From assembly GCA_910592205.1 (NCBI GenBank), contig CAJVPJ010000464.1, forward strand, positions 1 to 24,382: a stretch of 24,382 nucleotides of DNA, read 5' to 3'. Numbering within the stretch: position 1 is the first letter of the stretch; every line of letters starts with the position of its first letter. This stretch comes from Paraglomus occultum (lineage: Eukaryota; Glomeromycota; Glomeromycetes; Paraglomerales; Paraglomeraceae). Under the pieces are notes generated by a model. The model searched no databases. It was not told the DNA's origin and saw nothing but the letters and a program-made list of their open reading frames with translations. This document shows positions 1 through 10,793 of this stretch, piece by piece. The position numbers and the translations under genes are program-made.

Positions 1-81
1 TTTACAGCCACATCATAATCAGCCTCTCATTTATAGAATGTTCACTTTGTCTGGTTTTGTTGCAGCATGCCCCATATACTG
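1..81 (+). repeat. Dispersed repeat, copy A (cut by window edge)
   Basis: This is the 3' end of a repeat seen twice more at 431-623 and 1165-1383. Shared blocks are the TTTACAGCCACAT stretch, the segment around CTCATTTATAGAATGTTCAC, and the GGTTTTGTTGCAG segment, which is shared only with the 1165-1383 copy. The 5' part lies outside the window. No coding capacity is seen. Confidence 0.8.
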
Positions 82-430
82 TATATTATTATAGCTACAT
101 TTTAGCAGTTATCTGAGGCCTCTTACGTTAAACTGCTTTCTTCAAGTTTTCGTTTTTTTTTCTTGGTTCATGTGTTGGTGTTAATGTTCGTTTAGTAGTT
201 ATAATTTTCCGTTCCTCTTGATAAATTTCGTAAGTAGTTTTTTCTTGATCTAGATATTCCTGGAGAGTTTGGGTATTATTGATTTTAAAAACATAAGGCG
301 CAATTTTCTCTCCTTGTTCTTTTTTTTAGAATGCTTCTAATAGTAATAGTGCTGTACTAGTACTTCTTGGGCTCCATGGTGGATTTGATGTAAATTAGTT
401 TCATATTAATATTTTTTATATAGGGATAAT

Positions 431-623
431 CCTATATTAATCCTGTTATGGTTTATATTCATGACATTCTGGTATAATAAAGTGAGCATTAAAATTAACA
501 AGTCCATAAGTTATGAAGAGTATAATTATTACTTTTCAAAGTGTCATCAGTCACACTGGTCAATTTTACAGCCACATTAACATCACAATCAGCCCCTCAT
601 TTATAGAATGTTCACTTTGTCTG
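431..623 (+). repeat. Dispersed repeat, copy B
   Basis: This direct repeat of 1165-1383 has the same order of blocks: CCTATATTAATCCTGTTATG, TTAAAATTAACAAGTCCATA, an AT-rich stretch, GGTCAATTTTA, and CCCCTCATTTATAGAATG followed by TTCACTTTGT. It lacks the GTTTTGTTGCAG end found in copies A and C. Copies B and C are about 730 bp apart and in the same orientation. I see no target-site duplication, so the type of element is undetermined. Confidence 0.82.
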
Positions 624-765
624 CCCGTATTAATACTCGTTTATCATTGGCCACATATGCAGGAGAACAATACATTGTGAAAAGGTCTAGAAAGTTCCTT
701 TGATTAAGTCACTGATCGACGTTAGCACTAGTACAGTAGTATATTAGATCACATCGCGTCTCTAG

Positions 766-1167
766 CATGGAAGACTTCAAGAAACTTCACAAACTCAAGA
801 AGACCTTAATCGTCTATTTGAGCTCGAGCAGCAAAAGTTGGAAGTAGAGAAGCTCCGCCTCCAACAAGGTTCTGCAGGTAACGACTTTGTGACTCGGGCG
901 TTGGGGACATATAGTAATAGTAACATAGTTTGCTCATAGTGTCTTCTTTTGACTGGTACTGTCCTTAATGCTTTCAACTTGTGTCTCGTCTCTTTAATAT
1001 TACAGAGGGTCAGTCTCAATTGCTCTTCCGAAGATATTATTCGCCAAATTAAAGAAGTTCATGATGCAGTCATAATAAATAAACCTGAAACAGTCTCTTT
1101 ATCGTCCTTTAATACAACCAACTGGCGTGCATCTTCGCGCAAAACGGGCATCAGCATCGAATGGCCT
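766..1167 (+). pseudogene. Possible coding remnant between repeat copies B and C
   Basis: Two stretches read like protein. The frame open over 766-939 gives a strongly charged, coiled-coil-like helix (LFELEQQKLEVEKLRLQQ). It is followed by a plausible donor (CAG|GTAACG, about 877) and a plausible acceptor (TTACAG, about 1005). The frame open after that (about 1006-1167) gives a helical segment containing DIIRQIKEVHDAV. Splicing at those sites puts the two in different frames, and no in-frame ATG precedes the first. I do not recognise a family. It may be a decayed gene carried between the flanking repeats, or chance. Confidence 0.3.
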
Positions 1168-1383
1168 ATATTAATCCTGTTATGGTTTATATTCATCCCA
1201 TTCTCATTAAAGTGAACATTAAAATTAACAAGTCCATAAAATAAGTCATGAATGAGCATCATTTATTATTATTATTATTACTTTCCAAAACGTCATCATT
1301 CACCCTGGTCAATTTTAAAATCAGCCCCTCATTTATAGAATGTTCACTTTGTCAGGTTTTGTTGCAGTCTGCCCTATATCCTG
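1165..1383 (+). repeat. Dispersed repeat, copy C (most complete)
   Basis: This is the longest of three copies. It begins with CCTATATTAATCCTGTTATG and ends with the GTTTTGTTGCAG/TGCCCTATATCCTG segment that copy A also has. It includes an expanded ATT microsatellite at about 1261-1281 that is absent from copy B, where the matching stretch is a short AT-rich run. The open reading frame entering from 1006 runs into this repeat. Confidence 0.82.
1261..1281. repeat. (ATT)n microsatellite
   Basis: This is an uninterrupted run of about six to seven ATT units inside repeat copy C. It is a simple sequence expansion with no other visible role. Confidence 0.85.
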
Positions 1384-1867
1384 CTTCGTGCGCGCGCCAC
1401 TTTCAAATTATGTGAGAAACGCTCTAACCTCATTTGGAAATGAAACGAAAAACAGTGTGACAGTAATATTAATTATGCATATTATTATAAAAATGTTTGT
1501 CTTGTAGGGGGAGTTCAACCAATACTTGAAGATATCAGAGTTGTTTGGATGAGAATGTGCCTAATGCCCTAAATACAATTTCTTCGATTGGAGTTCGGCC
1601 GATGTTGTACGATAGACGAACATCCAATCTGTGTGTTGCAAAAGTCCCAGTGATCCAAAAGTTTTCAACCTAAATCATCATTCCATTTTAGTAAGCCCCT
1701 CACTACCGATTACCTATTTTAATAAACAAATCTGATAGGGAGAGAACCAACAATTCATTAATAACGTCTCGACCCTCCCTTTACATTTAACTGTTAAAAC
1801 TTGGCTAAATCGTGCGAATATAATTTTATTAAGTTCATTTATGTTACATGATTAGTCGTCCTTATCG
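1384..1867. other. Spacer upstream of the DENN gene
   Basis: This AT-rich stretch has no supported gene. It must hold the promoter and 5' leader of the DENND6-like gene starting at 1868, but no element can be named with confidence. Confidence 0.5.
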
Positions 1868-4800
1868 ATGAGTCAAAGTATCTCTGCCAATAAGGCACAG
1901 ACCTCATCCATTGCCCGGGAATCGCTCGTAGAAGAATCGTCACTTTCTTCTGTAACGTCTCCAATTACTGGTAACCCAATTCCCAACAACAAATCTTCAG
2001 TCGGACTTCAAGAAGGAGCCGAGAATTCATCATGGAGTAGTCGATCAGCAAAAGTCCACCTATTAACTCGTCAAGCCTCTTTCAGCGCTCCACACAGTCC
2101 GGATTCTCAATATCTATCTTCATCGCTAACTAAATCATCTTCGCTAAGGGCATCAAGTAAAAGTGCCTCGACAACAAATTTAGTAGCTCGTTATCCGCCT
2201 GTGTTAGCTAATAAGAGTAATAATTTTTTAGCGAATGCAGCAATTTATAGGTTGAATAGTATGAAGTCGAGCATAAGATCATCAGAGTCTGCAAAGGCAC
2301 CGTCCGATACGGCCGATCATCGTTCGTTACAAAATAATATAACTGACGCACATTTTACACCAACATTTGCACGTAATCCATTCAGTGACGATGACCATGA
2401 ACTATTCACTGATAGTACATCAGTATCTTTATTATCAACTTCGCCTAAACAACTTGACGGATCATCGTTTCCCCCAACCACATCAACCCAATCCGAGAAA
2501 GCTCAAGAGCAGGCAACTAAAGAGAAAGGGAAAAGATCGAGTTGGGATTATATCGAACTTTTGGCTTTGGATAGTTTTCGTAATTGGATATTAAGTTTCT
2601 GTGTAGTCAAGTTTGACTTGGAGTTGGGACAAGCGATGGATCTAATATATCCACCATCTGATCTGACTGAGGAGGAGAAAAAGAACGTTTGTTTTTTGGC
2701 GTTTCCTGATTCGAATTGTTTTGACGAAGGAGATACAGTGTACAATTTTAGAATGAGATCCTTGCGGAACAGAGCGGCTGCTTCAGGTTCGTAACGGTTC
2801 ACCGTTGGAGAGTGTACTGGATTGAATTCGATGATGTAGGAATATTCCCTGATTAGGGGTGTATAAGGCGGGGAAGGGATAAAATGTTTTGAGGTACCTT
2901 TTGTTTACATTGCATGGTTCATAGGTCCAGAAACAGATACTTGTTTTTTATATGGATACGTATTCTTTAGACAGAAGAGAGACCCGACTATACGCCGTGG
3001 ATATTTTCAGGTTCGCAGAAGCAATGGGCTGATTTACTTGTGGATTAGTCATAGCTGGATATAATTATAATGTCCGTAATTTTGTATAATTTCGATGCTG
3101 TTCCGTCACCAAACTATCATTTATGGAAGGAAAGACGTATGCGCATGTTGAAAAATAGGGGTTGGAATCTTGTCGTTTAGAAGTCTTTTTACTACGTATC
3201 ATATAGCGAACTACCAGCTTCGACGGCATTCAAGAATGAGAATACTCGGACTAACTTTCCATGTCACATTAATCATTAGAAATCATTGGTATTTTTATCG
3301 CCATATCCATATGTTGGTTTATTCTCAAACCTCGTGTCAATATTGGGTCCAGCGTACTTTGAAATGGGAAAGCCTATGCTTGAGGCAGCTTGTCATAATG
3401 TTGCCAGCTGGTTTGTTATTCTTATCTTATTTATTCAAATCGGATTTAGCAAACCCATGTTCACGATTTCATACACATTACAGGAAACCTCCATCTCCAG
3501 GCAAAACGTTTGAACTTCCATTTCTTGGTAACGTTCTTCAAGTTGAGATACCACAGAAAAATAAACCTCAATTGCTCGAGACCAGCCCGTTCGATATGGC
3601 CAATTACAGACAAGAAACGCAGATTCTTGCGTCGCTGCCTCCGAAAACTCTATTTTCTCATTTTCGAGACATGATCAAAGACTTGTGGCTGTGTTGGGAG
3701 CTGATGGTACTTGCCGAACCTTTGGTGTTAATGGCTCCTGATCCGAAGATATGTAGCGAGGCTGTTGTTGAGCTGGTTGATCTTATTAATCCGGTGAGTT
3801 GGTTTAATGGTTGGGAAAGAGTAGCGGATTCGGGTACGAGCGTAATATTTACTAATTAACTATAATCAAATAGATACCGTACTGTGGAGACTATCGTCCA
3901 TATTTCACAATACATGATACAGATTTCAAGTCATTTGTTACAAAGAACAAGGTAGGCACTTTGTCTTGCGTCTTTTTTCTCTTGAGATTATGTTTTCAAG
4001 AAAATGGTTTGACTTGCTCACCTTGCAGCTAATACCCATTATTGTATCATAGCCACCATCAAATATAATACTTGGAGTAACTAATCCATTTTTTAATAAA
4101 GCCATGCAGCATTGGCCCAACATAATAAGAGTTGGTAAACCAAAGTTAAGGTAAGAGCTTTTCGTATACATGAATGTTTATTTTTTTTTTAAATAAAATA
4201 TTGATGTAAGAGCGAAATGATTTATTATCAGACGCGCGACAGAAACGTCCTGGAGGTACATCAACAATCCATCTTCGCTGGACTTTGTACAGGTAATAAA
4301 AATGGTCATATCTGTTAGCATTTAATTGAGTTATCTTTGAAATTTATATTTATTCTTGTACCACACCCAGGGAGTAAAATCAAAGCGTAAACCGGTGATT
4401 GCCAAAGATAAGTCGGTCTTGAAACTAACAGCAGCCGCTATAGCAAAAGGTTATCCACCAGGTAGAGTAATACTACAACCAAAATTTGATATCGTTGATT
4501 AATTACGCTTCTAATCGCGTCTATCTGATGGCAGACTATCTTGTGAACAATACCTTGAGGCGTTACTTTGTTGATTTGACTGAAAAATTTCTGGTGCCAT
4601 TGAATCGCTATTTTTCAACATTAATTCCTGTAAACGTGTATGTTGGAAATCCCGTGCCCCTGTTGAGACCCATTCGGGGATTTGACCCGTTATGAGAATG
4701 GGTCAACTCGTTTCAAGATTGTCACATGTTTTTTCGATTTATCACATAAGTTGTGTAATTTATTGGGTCAAAGATTATTCTAATTAGACAATCCCGAAAA

Positions 4801-5559
4801 GAGTCAAATCTCAGAATGGGCCTCAACATTCTCTTTTAAATTTGTTCTCCTTCAGTTTAAATAACACTGTTTACCGTACAAATTAAGGTCGCTCTCATCA
4901 TCGCGTGAGCCTCCTCAACTGAAGCCATTTAGAACTGACTGTTTCCTCAAGTCTTTGCAAGATCATGGTACTGATTTCTTTTTCCTTTACGTGTTATCAA
5001 CATATCAACTTGTTCTCATTATCACTTCTTTATTCTTCTTCTTCATCTTCAAAAAGGATCCCAGATTCCGTTTAAATCCAAGATTTCGGCAACTTCGACC
5101 GAGGTATACGTAAATTTTTATCAACAGTTTCTAAAATGCGGTAATTTTGCAACCTGGCTGCATCAACGTACAATCGAAGCACAGAGTGAACTACGCAGGA
5201 GATACTTGCAAGTATTGTGTGAAGATGATGTATGTAAATGGATGTTTGGGAAGGATGAAGTAGAGCTAATAGATTTATTGGTTCGTATCAAAGACGAGCT
5301 GGTCAGTATCATTCCACTTGCAACAATTTGTTACGCATGTATATTCGGTCATTCCTGACGTTTACTATATTTTTCGCAATAGAAAACACCAATGCAGACA
5401 ACTGATGCTGGACAACAAATATCAACACGATCTGCTGATATAACAAACAATTCGTTGTTGACAGCCAAGCAAAGAGACAAGCTGAAAGAGCAGGCTCGTA
5501 TTCTAGTCTCTGGTTTGCCTAAAGATCTGAGGGATTCATTAGCAGTAAATTTCCTCTAA
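1868..5559 (+). CDS. DENND6: DENN domain-containing protein 6 / Afi1-like (DENND6 family)
   Basis: DENND6 proteins are DENN-domain Rab regulators; the animal protein acts as an exchange factor for Rab14 in endocytic recycling, and yeast Afi1 is a polarity-axis relative. Exons read: 1868-2786, 2925-3010, 3280-3410, 3484-3793, 3874-3951, 4053-4150, 4232-4292, 4371-4461, 4535-4629, 4910-4967, 5057-5301, 5383-5559, with phases consistent at every junction, giving 782 aa. Residues 1-225 are Ser/Thr-rich and low complexity. The DENN core starts near residue 238 with [18 protein letters not shown] and FPDSN. It continues with GYVFFRQ and [70 protein letters not shown] and [10 protein letters not shown]. 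These follow the family order closely. Animal DENND6 is about 600 aa; the extra length is the N-terminal tail. Introns 2 and 9 (269 and 280 nt) are longer than the rest. The assignment is secure; single exon edges are less so. Confidence 0.92.
4661..4828. mobile_element. MITE-like element in intron 9 of the DENN gene
   Basis: This is a 168-bp segment bounded by 26-bp terminal inverted repeats at 4661-4686 and 4803-4828. They begin TGTTGAGRCCCATTC and match at 23 of 26 positions. Inside the left arm a second short inversion (GACCCATTC near 4667 and GAATGGGTC near 4696) could fold back. There is no coding capacity. The host intron is 280 nt; without the element it would be about 112 nt, close to the other introns of this gene. 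I see no clear target-site duplication, so the family is undetermined. Confidence 0.7.
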
Positions 5560-5954
5560 TTGTGTTACTACTGCAGGCGGTGGGAGCACAAATTATTTTT
5601 TAGGATGGGTGGGAATTTTGCCATTGTGTGCAGGGAAAAATTTTTTAAGACATATAATTTTTAATTTTATTTTTAAAATAGAATAATGATAATACTATTA
5701 ATACGATTAATAATCATAATGTTTACTATTATTATTGGTGCAAAGCGCGTAATGGATGAGAAACTGACCCCCATGTGTTGACGTCTTTTCTCCCATTGAT
5801 CGAATTGGTCGCTCTTATCCAAATGTGGAATACTTGAAAAAAAAAATTGCGCCTTCGGGGTTTTTGCAAAACTACAAACTGGACCCTGAAAACTTGACTG
5901 TAGTTTTTGGTCTTCGCATTTGTCTTTTCATTCTATACATATCATTCAATACAA
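5560..5954. other. Spacer between the DENN gene and ADE4
   Basis: About 395 bp of AT-rich sequence separate two co-directional genes. It must contain the DENND6 3' end and the ADE4 promoter. Poly-A and poly-T runs are present, but I can name no specific site. Confidence 0.5.
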
Positions 5955-8406
5955 ATGTGCGGAATAATAGCTACGCTTCTCGCTGATAATAATGCTTCGG
6001 CTAGTTACGAAATTCTCGAAGCATTACATCTTTTGCAGCATAGGGGCCAGGTGATATTTATTTATATGCGCAATCGGCTGTTCGCTTCCTAGTGTCCGTT
6101 CTTCAGCAGTATCTACACAAGAAATAGTAAGATCCGCTTCCGCATTCGTTGCAAAATGCTTATGATCCGTTTATATGTACCGTCTTGATAGGATGCTGCT
6201 GGTATTGTAACGTGTGGACATAAGGGTAGAATGTATCAACGTAAAAGTAATGGAATGATTCGTGATGTGATCGAACAAGAACATATGGAATATCTCGTTG
6301 GTTCCATCGGTGTTGGTCATGGTAACTAGTCCTTTTTTTGTTGTTGGGCGTTTGCTCTATCCATTATAGAATCATTCTGTAAGACTTTACTCTTTGTGTA
6401 CAGTTCGATACCCAACAGCCGGGTCATCATCTCACTCTGAAGCGCAACCGTTCTACGTCAATAGTCCATACGGAATAGCTCTTGCTCACGTAAGTATATT
6501 TTGCTCTATTGACGGATATCTTTATGTGATTTGATATTTAATCAAAATTATGTTCACATTATTAGAATGGCAATCTTGTGAACGCGGAGGCGTTAAAAGT
6601 CTTTTTGGATCAGGAAGCGCATCGACACATCAACACTGATTCGGATTCCGAGATATTACTAAACATATTTGCCAACAATCTCCAGCAGACCGGCAAAGTC
6701 AGGTAACTGCAAGTCATCCGACGGGGGCAATAATCGGTCACATAAGAATAGTAATGCTTGCAACATATGATATAGTTATTGCAAACACTTTATTCCAATT
6801 CTAACATAACCTTAATTTGTTACACTTAACAGAATCAACGAACAAGACATATTCACAGCAATAACAGGCCTTCACGAACAGTGCATTGGGGGATATGCGT
6901 GCGTTGTCATGATAGCTGGTACGAATCTGTTCCGCCCCATCTTTTAACCTTCGATTCGTCCGCTTTCCATTTCGTGTCAATTTGACTTTGAATTGCACGA
7001 AGGTTTCGGTATCATTGGGCTGCGTGACCCCTAAGGCATCCGACCTATCTGCTTTGGAAGGAGAAAAGGCCCTAAAGGATGGGATTACATGATCGCCTCT
7101 GAGAGTGTTGCTTTGTCTGCCAACGGATTTGCCGATATAGAAGACATCAAACCTGGTAAACTAATACTGTATATATGCTATCTGACTGTTATAGACATAG
7201 TATCTTATACATTATATCTTACTAATATATAGGCGAAGCCGTGATTATCACTAAGCAAGCGGTTAGTCGAGAACAAGTAACGCCTATAAGAGAATACGCG
7301 CCTTGTATATTCGAGTTTGTATACTTTGCACGTCCTGATTCTGTAATCGACGGCATCTCTGTGTATCGATCACGTCTGTCGATGGGGGAATATTTGGCCA
7401 AACAAGTCCAAAGAAAATTCAATGGTACTATGGACATTGAAGTAGTTATTCCAGTGCGTATTATACATATACTTGAGTACAGTGGCATTAGTAATGGTAT
7501 ATCTTTAGATCAAAGAATTCTAACAATGTTGATGATCAGGTGCCGGATACAAGCCGTGTAGCCGCGCTTCAGCTCGCTCATGAATTGCAAATTGTTTATC
7601 GTGAAGGGTTCGTCAAAAATCGTTATGTTGGGCGCACGTTCATAATGCCTGGACAGCAGATGAGAAAAAAGAGCGTGCGGAGGAAATTGAATGCCATGGC
7701 TTTGGAATTTGCAAACAAGAATGTCCTACTTGTTGATGGTGTGAAACTTGTTATCACTATTGATCTCTCCCGCTACCGACCTGCATACACTTATTGAATA
7801 TATAATTCCTAATAGATTCAATCGTTAGAGGAACCACTTCGAAGGAGATTGTTCAAATGGCAAGAGATGCAGGTGCCAAGAAGGTGTATTTTGCCTCATG
7901 CTCACCCGCTATTAGGTATAGATAATTCTGGGGTAATTATGCGAGTGATAATATATTGATACATTGGTTAAATGTAGATACCCCAATGTATACGGTATTG
8001 ATATGCCATCACGCCGAGAACTTGTTGCACATGGAAAGAGCGACGAGGAAATTGCACAGGAGATTGGCGCAGATGAAGTAATATTCCAGGCGAGTCGATT
8101 TTAACAAATTATCTTCGTGTTAACGCCAACAATTCATAATGTTCTCTAACCTTTTTATTATATTTACAGAAACTTGAAGATCTAATCGCTTCCTGTAGAG
8201 AACATAATGCGGATATCAAAACCTTCGACTGTTCAGTGTTTGACGGACGATATATAACTGATTCTGTCACTCCTGAATATCTTGAAAATTTGGAACGTGT
8301 AAGAAATGATAAAGCAAAGGGTATCAGGGAAATACAAGATAGTCTCGAGGCAATAGGATTGCACAACGCTTGTAATGGAAGTAAAATAAAAGGTACGAGC
8401 GATTAA
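5955..8406 (+). CDS. ADE4: Amidophosphoribosyltransferase (Ade4/PurF) with an in-frame TAA
   Basis: This enzyme catalyses the first committed step of purine synthesis, making phosphoribosylamine from PRPP and glutamine. Exons read: 5955-6050, 6192-6321, 6404-6489, 6566-6702, 6833-6918, 7003-7155, 7233-7453, 7540-7738, 7816-7915, 7978-8089, 8170-8406, or 519 codons with the stop. The N-terminal glutaminase begins MCGIIA with nucleophile Cys2, then LLQHRGQ, GHVRYPTAG and NGNLVN (105-110). The PRPP loop [14 protein letters not shown] spans 365-378, followed by [19 protein letters not shown]. The start is fixed because Cys2 must follow the removed Met. Oddity: codon 189 (7032-7034) is TAA where RDP-N-GIRP normally has Asn; everything after it stays conserved and in frame. 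Intron 10 (8090-8169) has a GC-AG boundary. It is either a working gene with a sequence error or a very recent null allele. Confidence 0.93.
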
Positions 8407-9371
8407 GTGAAGATTATAAAAGAGAGAACTATTGGGCATCCCGATTCCTCTCAAAAATCAAAGTACGCTTGATTCCCCTTCACTACTAATTTAAATTTGG
8501 GAAGAGTTATAATTTCAGTAATAAGAGGAATGGATTGCCCGCATCTCTTCTGTTTATATGAGAACGAGTCAAAATGTTAATAACAATACATCCAATAACA
8601 GTTCGTCATTATTCTTGTCACTGTTCTTTTAATAAAAACCACTCCCAGATTTTTCCAAGACAAAGACGGAATTATGAGTTTCTTACCAAATTTAAGCAGT
8701 TTGTAATTCGAATTACATTTTTAGATTGACGTTTCAGAAAGTAGAGAGCATAATTTAGTAATAATGTCTGTATTTATAGTAAACGTTCCCGCGACATATA
8801 ATTTATGTTAATCAAGCACATGTCTTAGAAATTCCCACGACTCAACCGGTAGACGTTACATCGAATTATAACAGTCGTCGTACTGAGTATGACTTGCATA
8901 CATTCATTAGTAATTGACGGCAAACTTTCCTCTCGGGTTCGAAGTAACGGAAATCCTCGCGATCAATAGTCAAAATCCCCGAGTTGCGGTTTTATAAATC
9001 GCAACATCGAAAAACGCAAGCTATATACTGGCAAATTATGTCATTGCTGGTGTTTCACCCCTAACTTTGAAGTTATGCCTTCTTGACATTTTGTGTATTT
9101 TGATATTGAATGCCATTGATAACTGTATTATCCACAATGAATGTTATAAATAGCCAAGCCAACGGGAAATTGCCTTTTTCTATTATTTATTGCAATCAAT
9201 GTCATTTTATAATTCATATAAACGACGCGTATATCGTAATTCTGTTATATACAAAAAAGCGCGCTAAACTGCAAATTCAGTTTCGAAATAAGAGCGCGCA
9301 CCCACATCTTCTACCAATGGACGTAGAGATAACGTGATGATGGATGTCTATTGCTTTATACTCCCATAAAA
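8407..9371. other. Spacer downstream of ADE4
   Basis: About 965 bp without a supported gene. A short hairpin (GTTGCG/CGCAAC, 8983-9005) and the tRNA T-loop-like word GGTTCGAA near 8937 are visible. No cloverleaf can be built around the latter. Confidence 0.5.
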
Positions 9372-9731
9372 ATGTCGCTTTTTCCAAGATTTGCCGCCCG
9401 TACATGTGAGTCGTTTTGATGTTGCACCTTTATTCTAATTGTTCGTTTAGACGTAGACACTGGGAGATCTCGAGGGCGTGGTGAAGAAATAATCAGAATA
9501 GCCGATCGGTATGGCCATGATAAGATAATAGGAATCTTGGAAAAAGTCTCTTACGTGCTTTTGTACAGCGAGGGAAGAACAATAAATGTGACACTTTGTA
9601 ATCTGCGTGATATGTGTTGTTTTTTTCAAAATATCCGTGCTGCTTCCTCTAAAGTTGCGATTGGATTCTACTTACACATTCAAATTCCCATTGTCAAGGA
9701 ATATCTTCCACTACTGTGGCCGACGTATTGA
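9372..9731 (+). CDS. Small two-exon protein of unknown function (predicted)
   Basis: A short first exon (9372-9405) starts with ATG and encodes MSLFPRFAART. A 45-nt intron (9406-9450) has a good donor GTGAGT, a TCTAAT branch-like word and the acceptor GTTTAG. Exon 2 (9451-9731) continues in phase to TGA, giving 104 aa. The first half is charged (RSRGRGEEIIRIADRYGHDK); the second half is less protein-like, so a further intron or an earlier end is possible. The Arg/Phe/Ala/Ser N-terminus without acidic residues could be a mitochondrial presequence. I recognise no family. It converges on LSM1. The splice signals support it more than any homology does. Confidence 0.45.
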
Positions 9732-10116
9732 TTTATTACAATAATTTTAGTATACTTCACGTATCAATATATTAAATGTAGAGGGGGTGTCATTATTTAG
9801 TTGTAGAAGCCTCATTATTCGTTTGATTATACCATAATTTGCGATAATCACCTGAAGAAAACCCCGGCGTTATAGCTATTGTCAATTAAAAGAATGGGTA
9901 AAACAGTAATGATCGCTGCAATCCATTTTAATGGGGACGCGCTTGAAATCGTTGATACATGGTTTCTTTCAGCTTCTCGATTATTATCACGTCCCAAAAG
10001 TTTTTAACGTAATAATCGTTCTAAAAACGAGAACGTAGACTAGTTGGTCAAACCGAAATGCAAAACCCAGGAGCGAACCCGACAAACTTTCACTTACGTG
10101 CTCTTGTTCGTCGTGC
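9732..10116. other. Convergent intergenic spacer
   Basis: This region lies between the 3' ends of the small plus-strand gene and LSM1. On the minus strand a GTAAGT donor (near 10098) and a TTTTTAG acceptor (near 10028) lie just past the LSM1 stop and could mark a 3'-UTR intron. Beyond them is an ATG-less open stretch (minus, about 10007-9853) with a hydrophobic run. No complete gene can be supported. Confidence 0.4.
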
Positions 10117-10793
10117 TTAATACAAATCAGTTTCGGTAAAATCAACACTGAACCCTCGATCATGTAACATTTTATTTTTTAGCTTGTCTCGTTTCTGTCG
10201 GTCTTCAATTTCTTCTCTCTGTTCGGCCAGTATTTCGTCTATGGGCTTTTCTCGCAACGGTAGGATATCTTCTTTATCGAGATCCTTTCAAAGACAAATG
10301 GGTACGTAACAGAAATGCAATTGGTATAACAGTCCAACGTACAGTAACAGAATAGACGCTTATTCACAGCAATGTCTCCCGTACGATTTCACCAAGCAAA
10401 ACAACATTCTCGCCACGTATTATGAAGATTCCTCTGGGAATATCTCCATACGCATCACCCACGTATATCCGCTCGACTGTATCCTGCAATACCAAATTTG
10501 CTATATCAAGCTCAGGATATTAAAACTCTCATAAAGTTATTCAGGTCATTTTACATTCTCGAATTCGTTCCTAGCCAACATACCAAATTGATCAAAAGAC
10601 CTCAATACTCCTATAAGTTTTCTGCCATCTCGAAGAACAACTAATAACTTTTCTTATCAATAATCACGCAATAAGCGAAACTCAATTAGATCTAGTCTTG
10701 ACACCGGGTAATACATTTTGATTACTCACTATCAACGCTATCAACCAAACTAGCCGACGTTGTGAATATTTGCCCAGGAATAAAACCATCCAT
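10117..10793 (-). CDS. LSM1: U6 snRNA-associated Sm-like protein Lsm1
   Basis: Lsm1 is the subunit that defines the cytoplasmic Lsm1-7 ring, which binds oligoadenylated mRNA 3' ends with Pat1 and promotes decapping in P-bodies. Exons in transcription order: 10793-10730, 10652-10584, 10500-10385, 10284-10117, giving 138 aa with consistent phases. Sm motif 1 covers about residues 22-61 ([20 protein letters not shown], then [16 protein letters not shown]). Sm motif 2 is [16 protein letters not shown] (68-83), with the IRG signature. The C-terminal helix (84-138) is charged, contains [11 protein letters not shown] and ends DLY, as expected for Lsm1 and unlike Lsm8. The donor after GEI (GTACGG) was preferred over a later GT because only it restores the family sequence. 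The product is about the size of animal Lsm1 (133 aa). Confidence 0.95.

Noticed and set aside
5085-5120. A possible extra 24-nt intron in DENND6 exon 11 (GTATAC to CAACAG)
   Set aside because: It is too short for splicing, and reading through in the correct frame gives a continuous sequence leading into [10 protein letters not shown].
7032-7034. Alternative genetic code in which TAA encodes Asn
   Set aside because: TAA terminates ADE4, DENND6 and LSM1 in this window, so reassignment is not supported.
8925-8960. GGTTCGAA word resembling a tRNA T-loop
   Set aside because: No acceptor, D or anticodon stems can be paired around it on either strand.
9853-10007. Minus-strand open stretch with a hydrophobic segment just past LSM1
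   Set aside because: No ATG in frame and a stop right upstream. The possible intron before it does not connect to any open exon.
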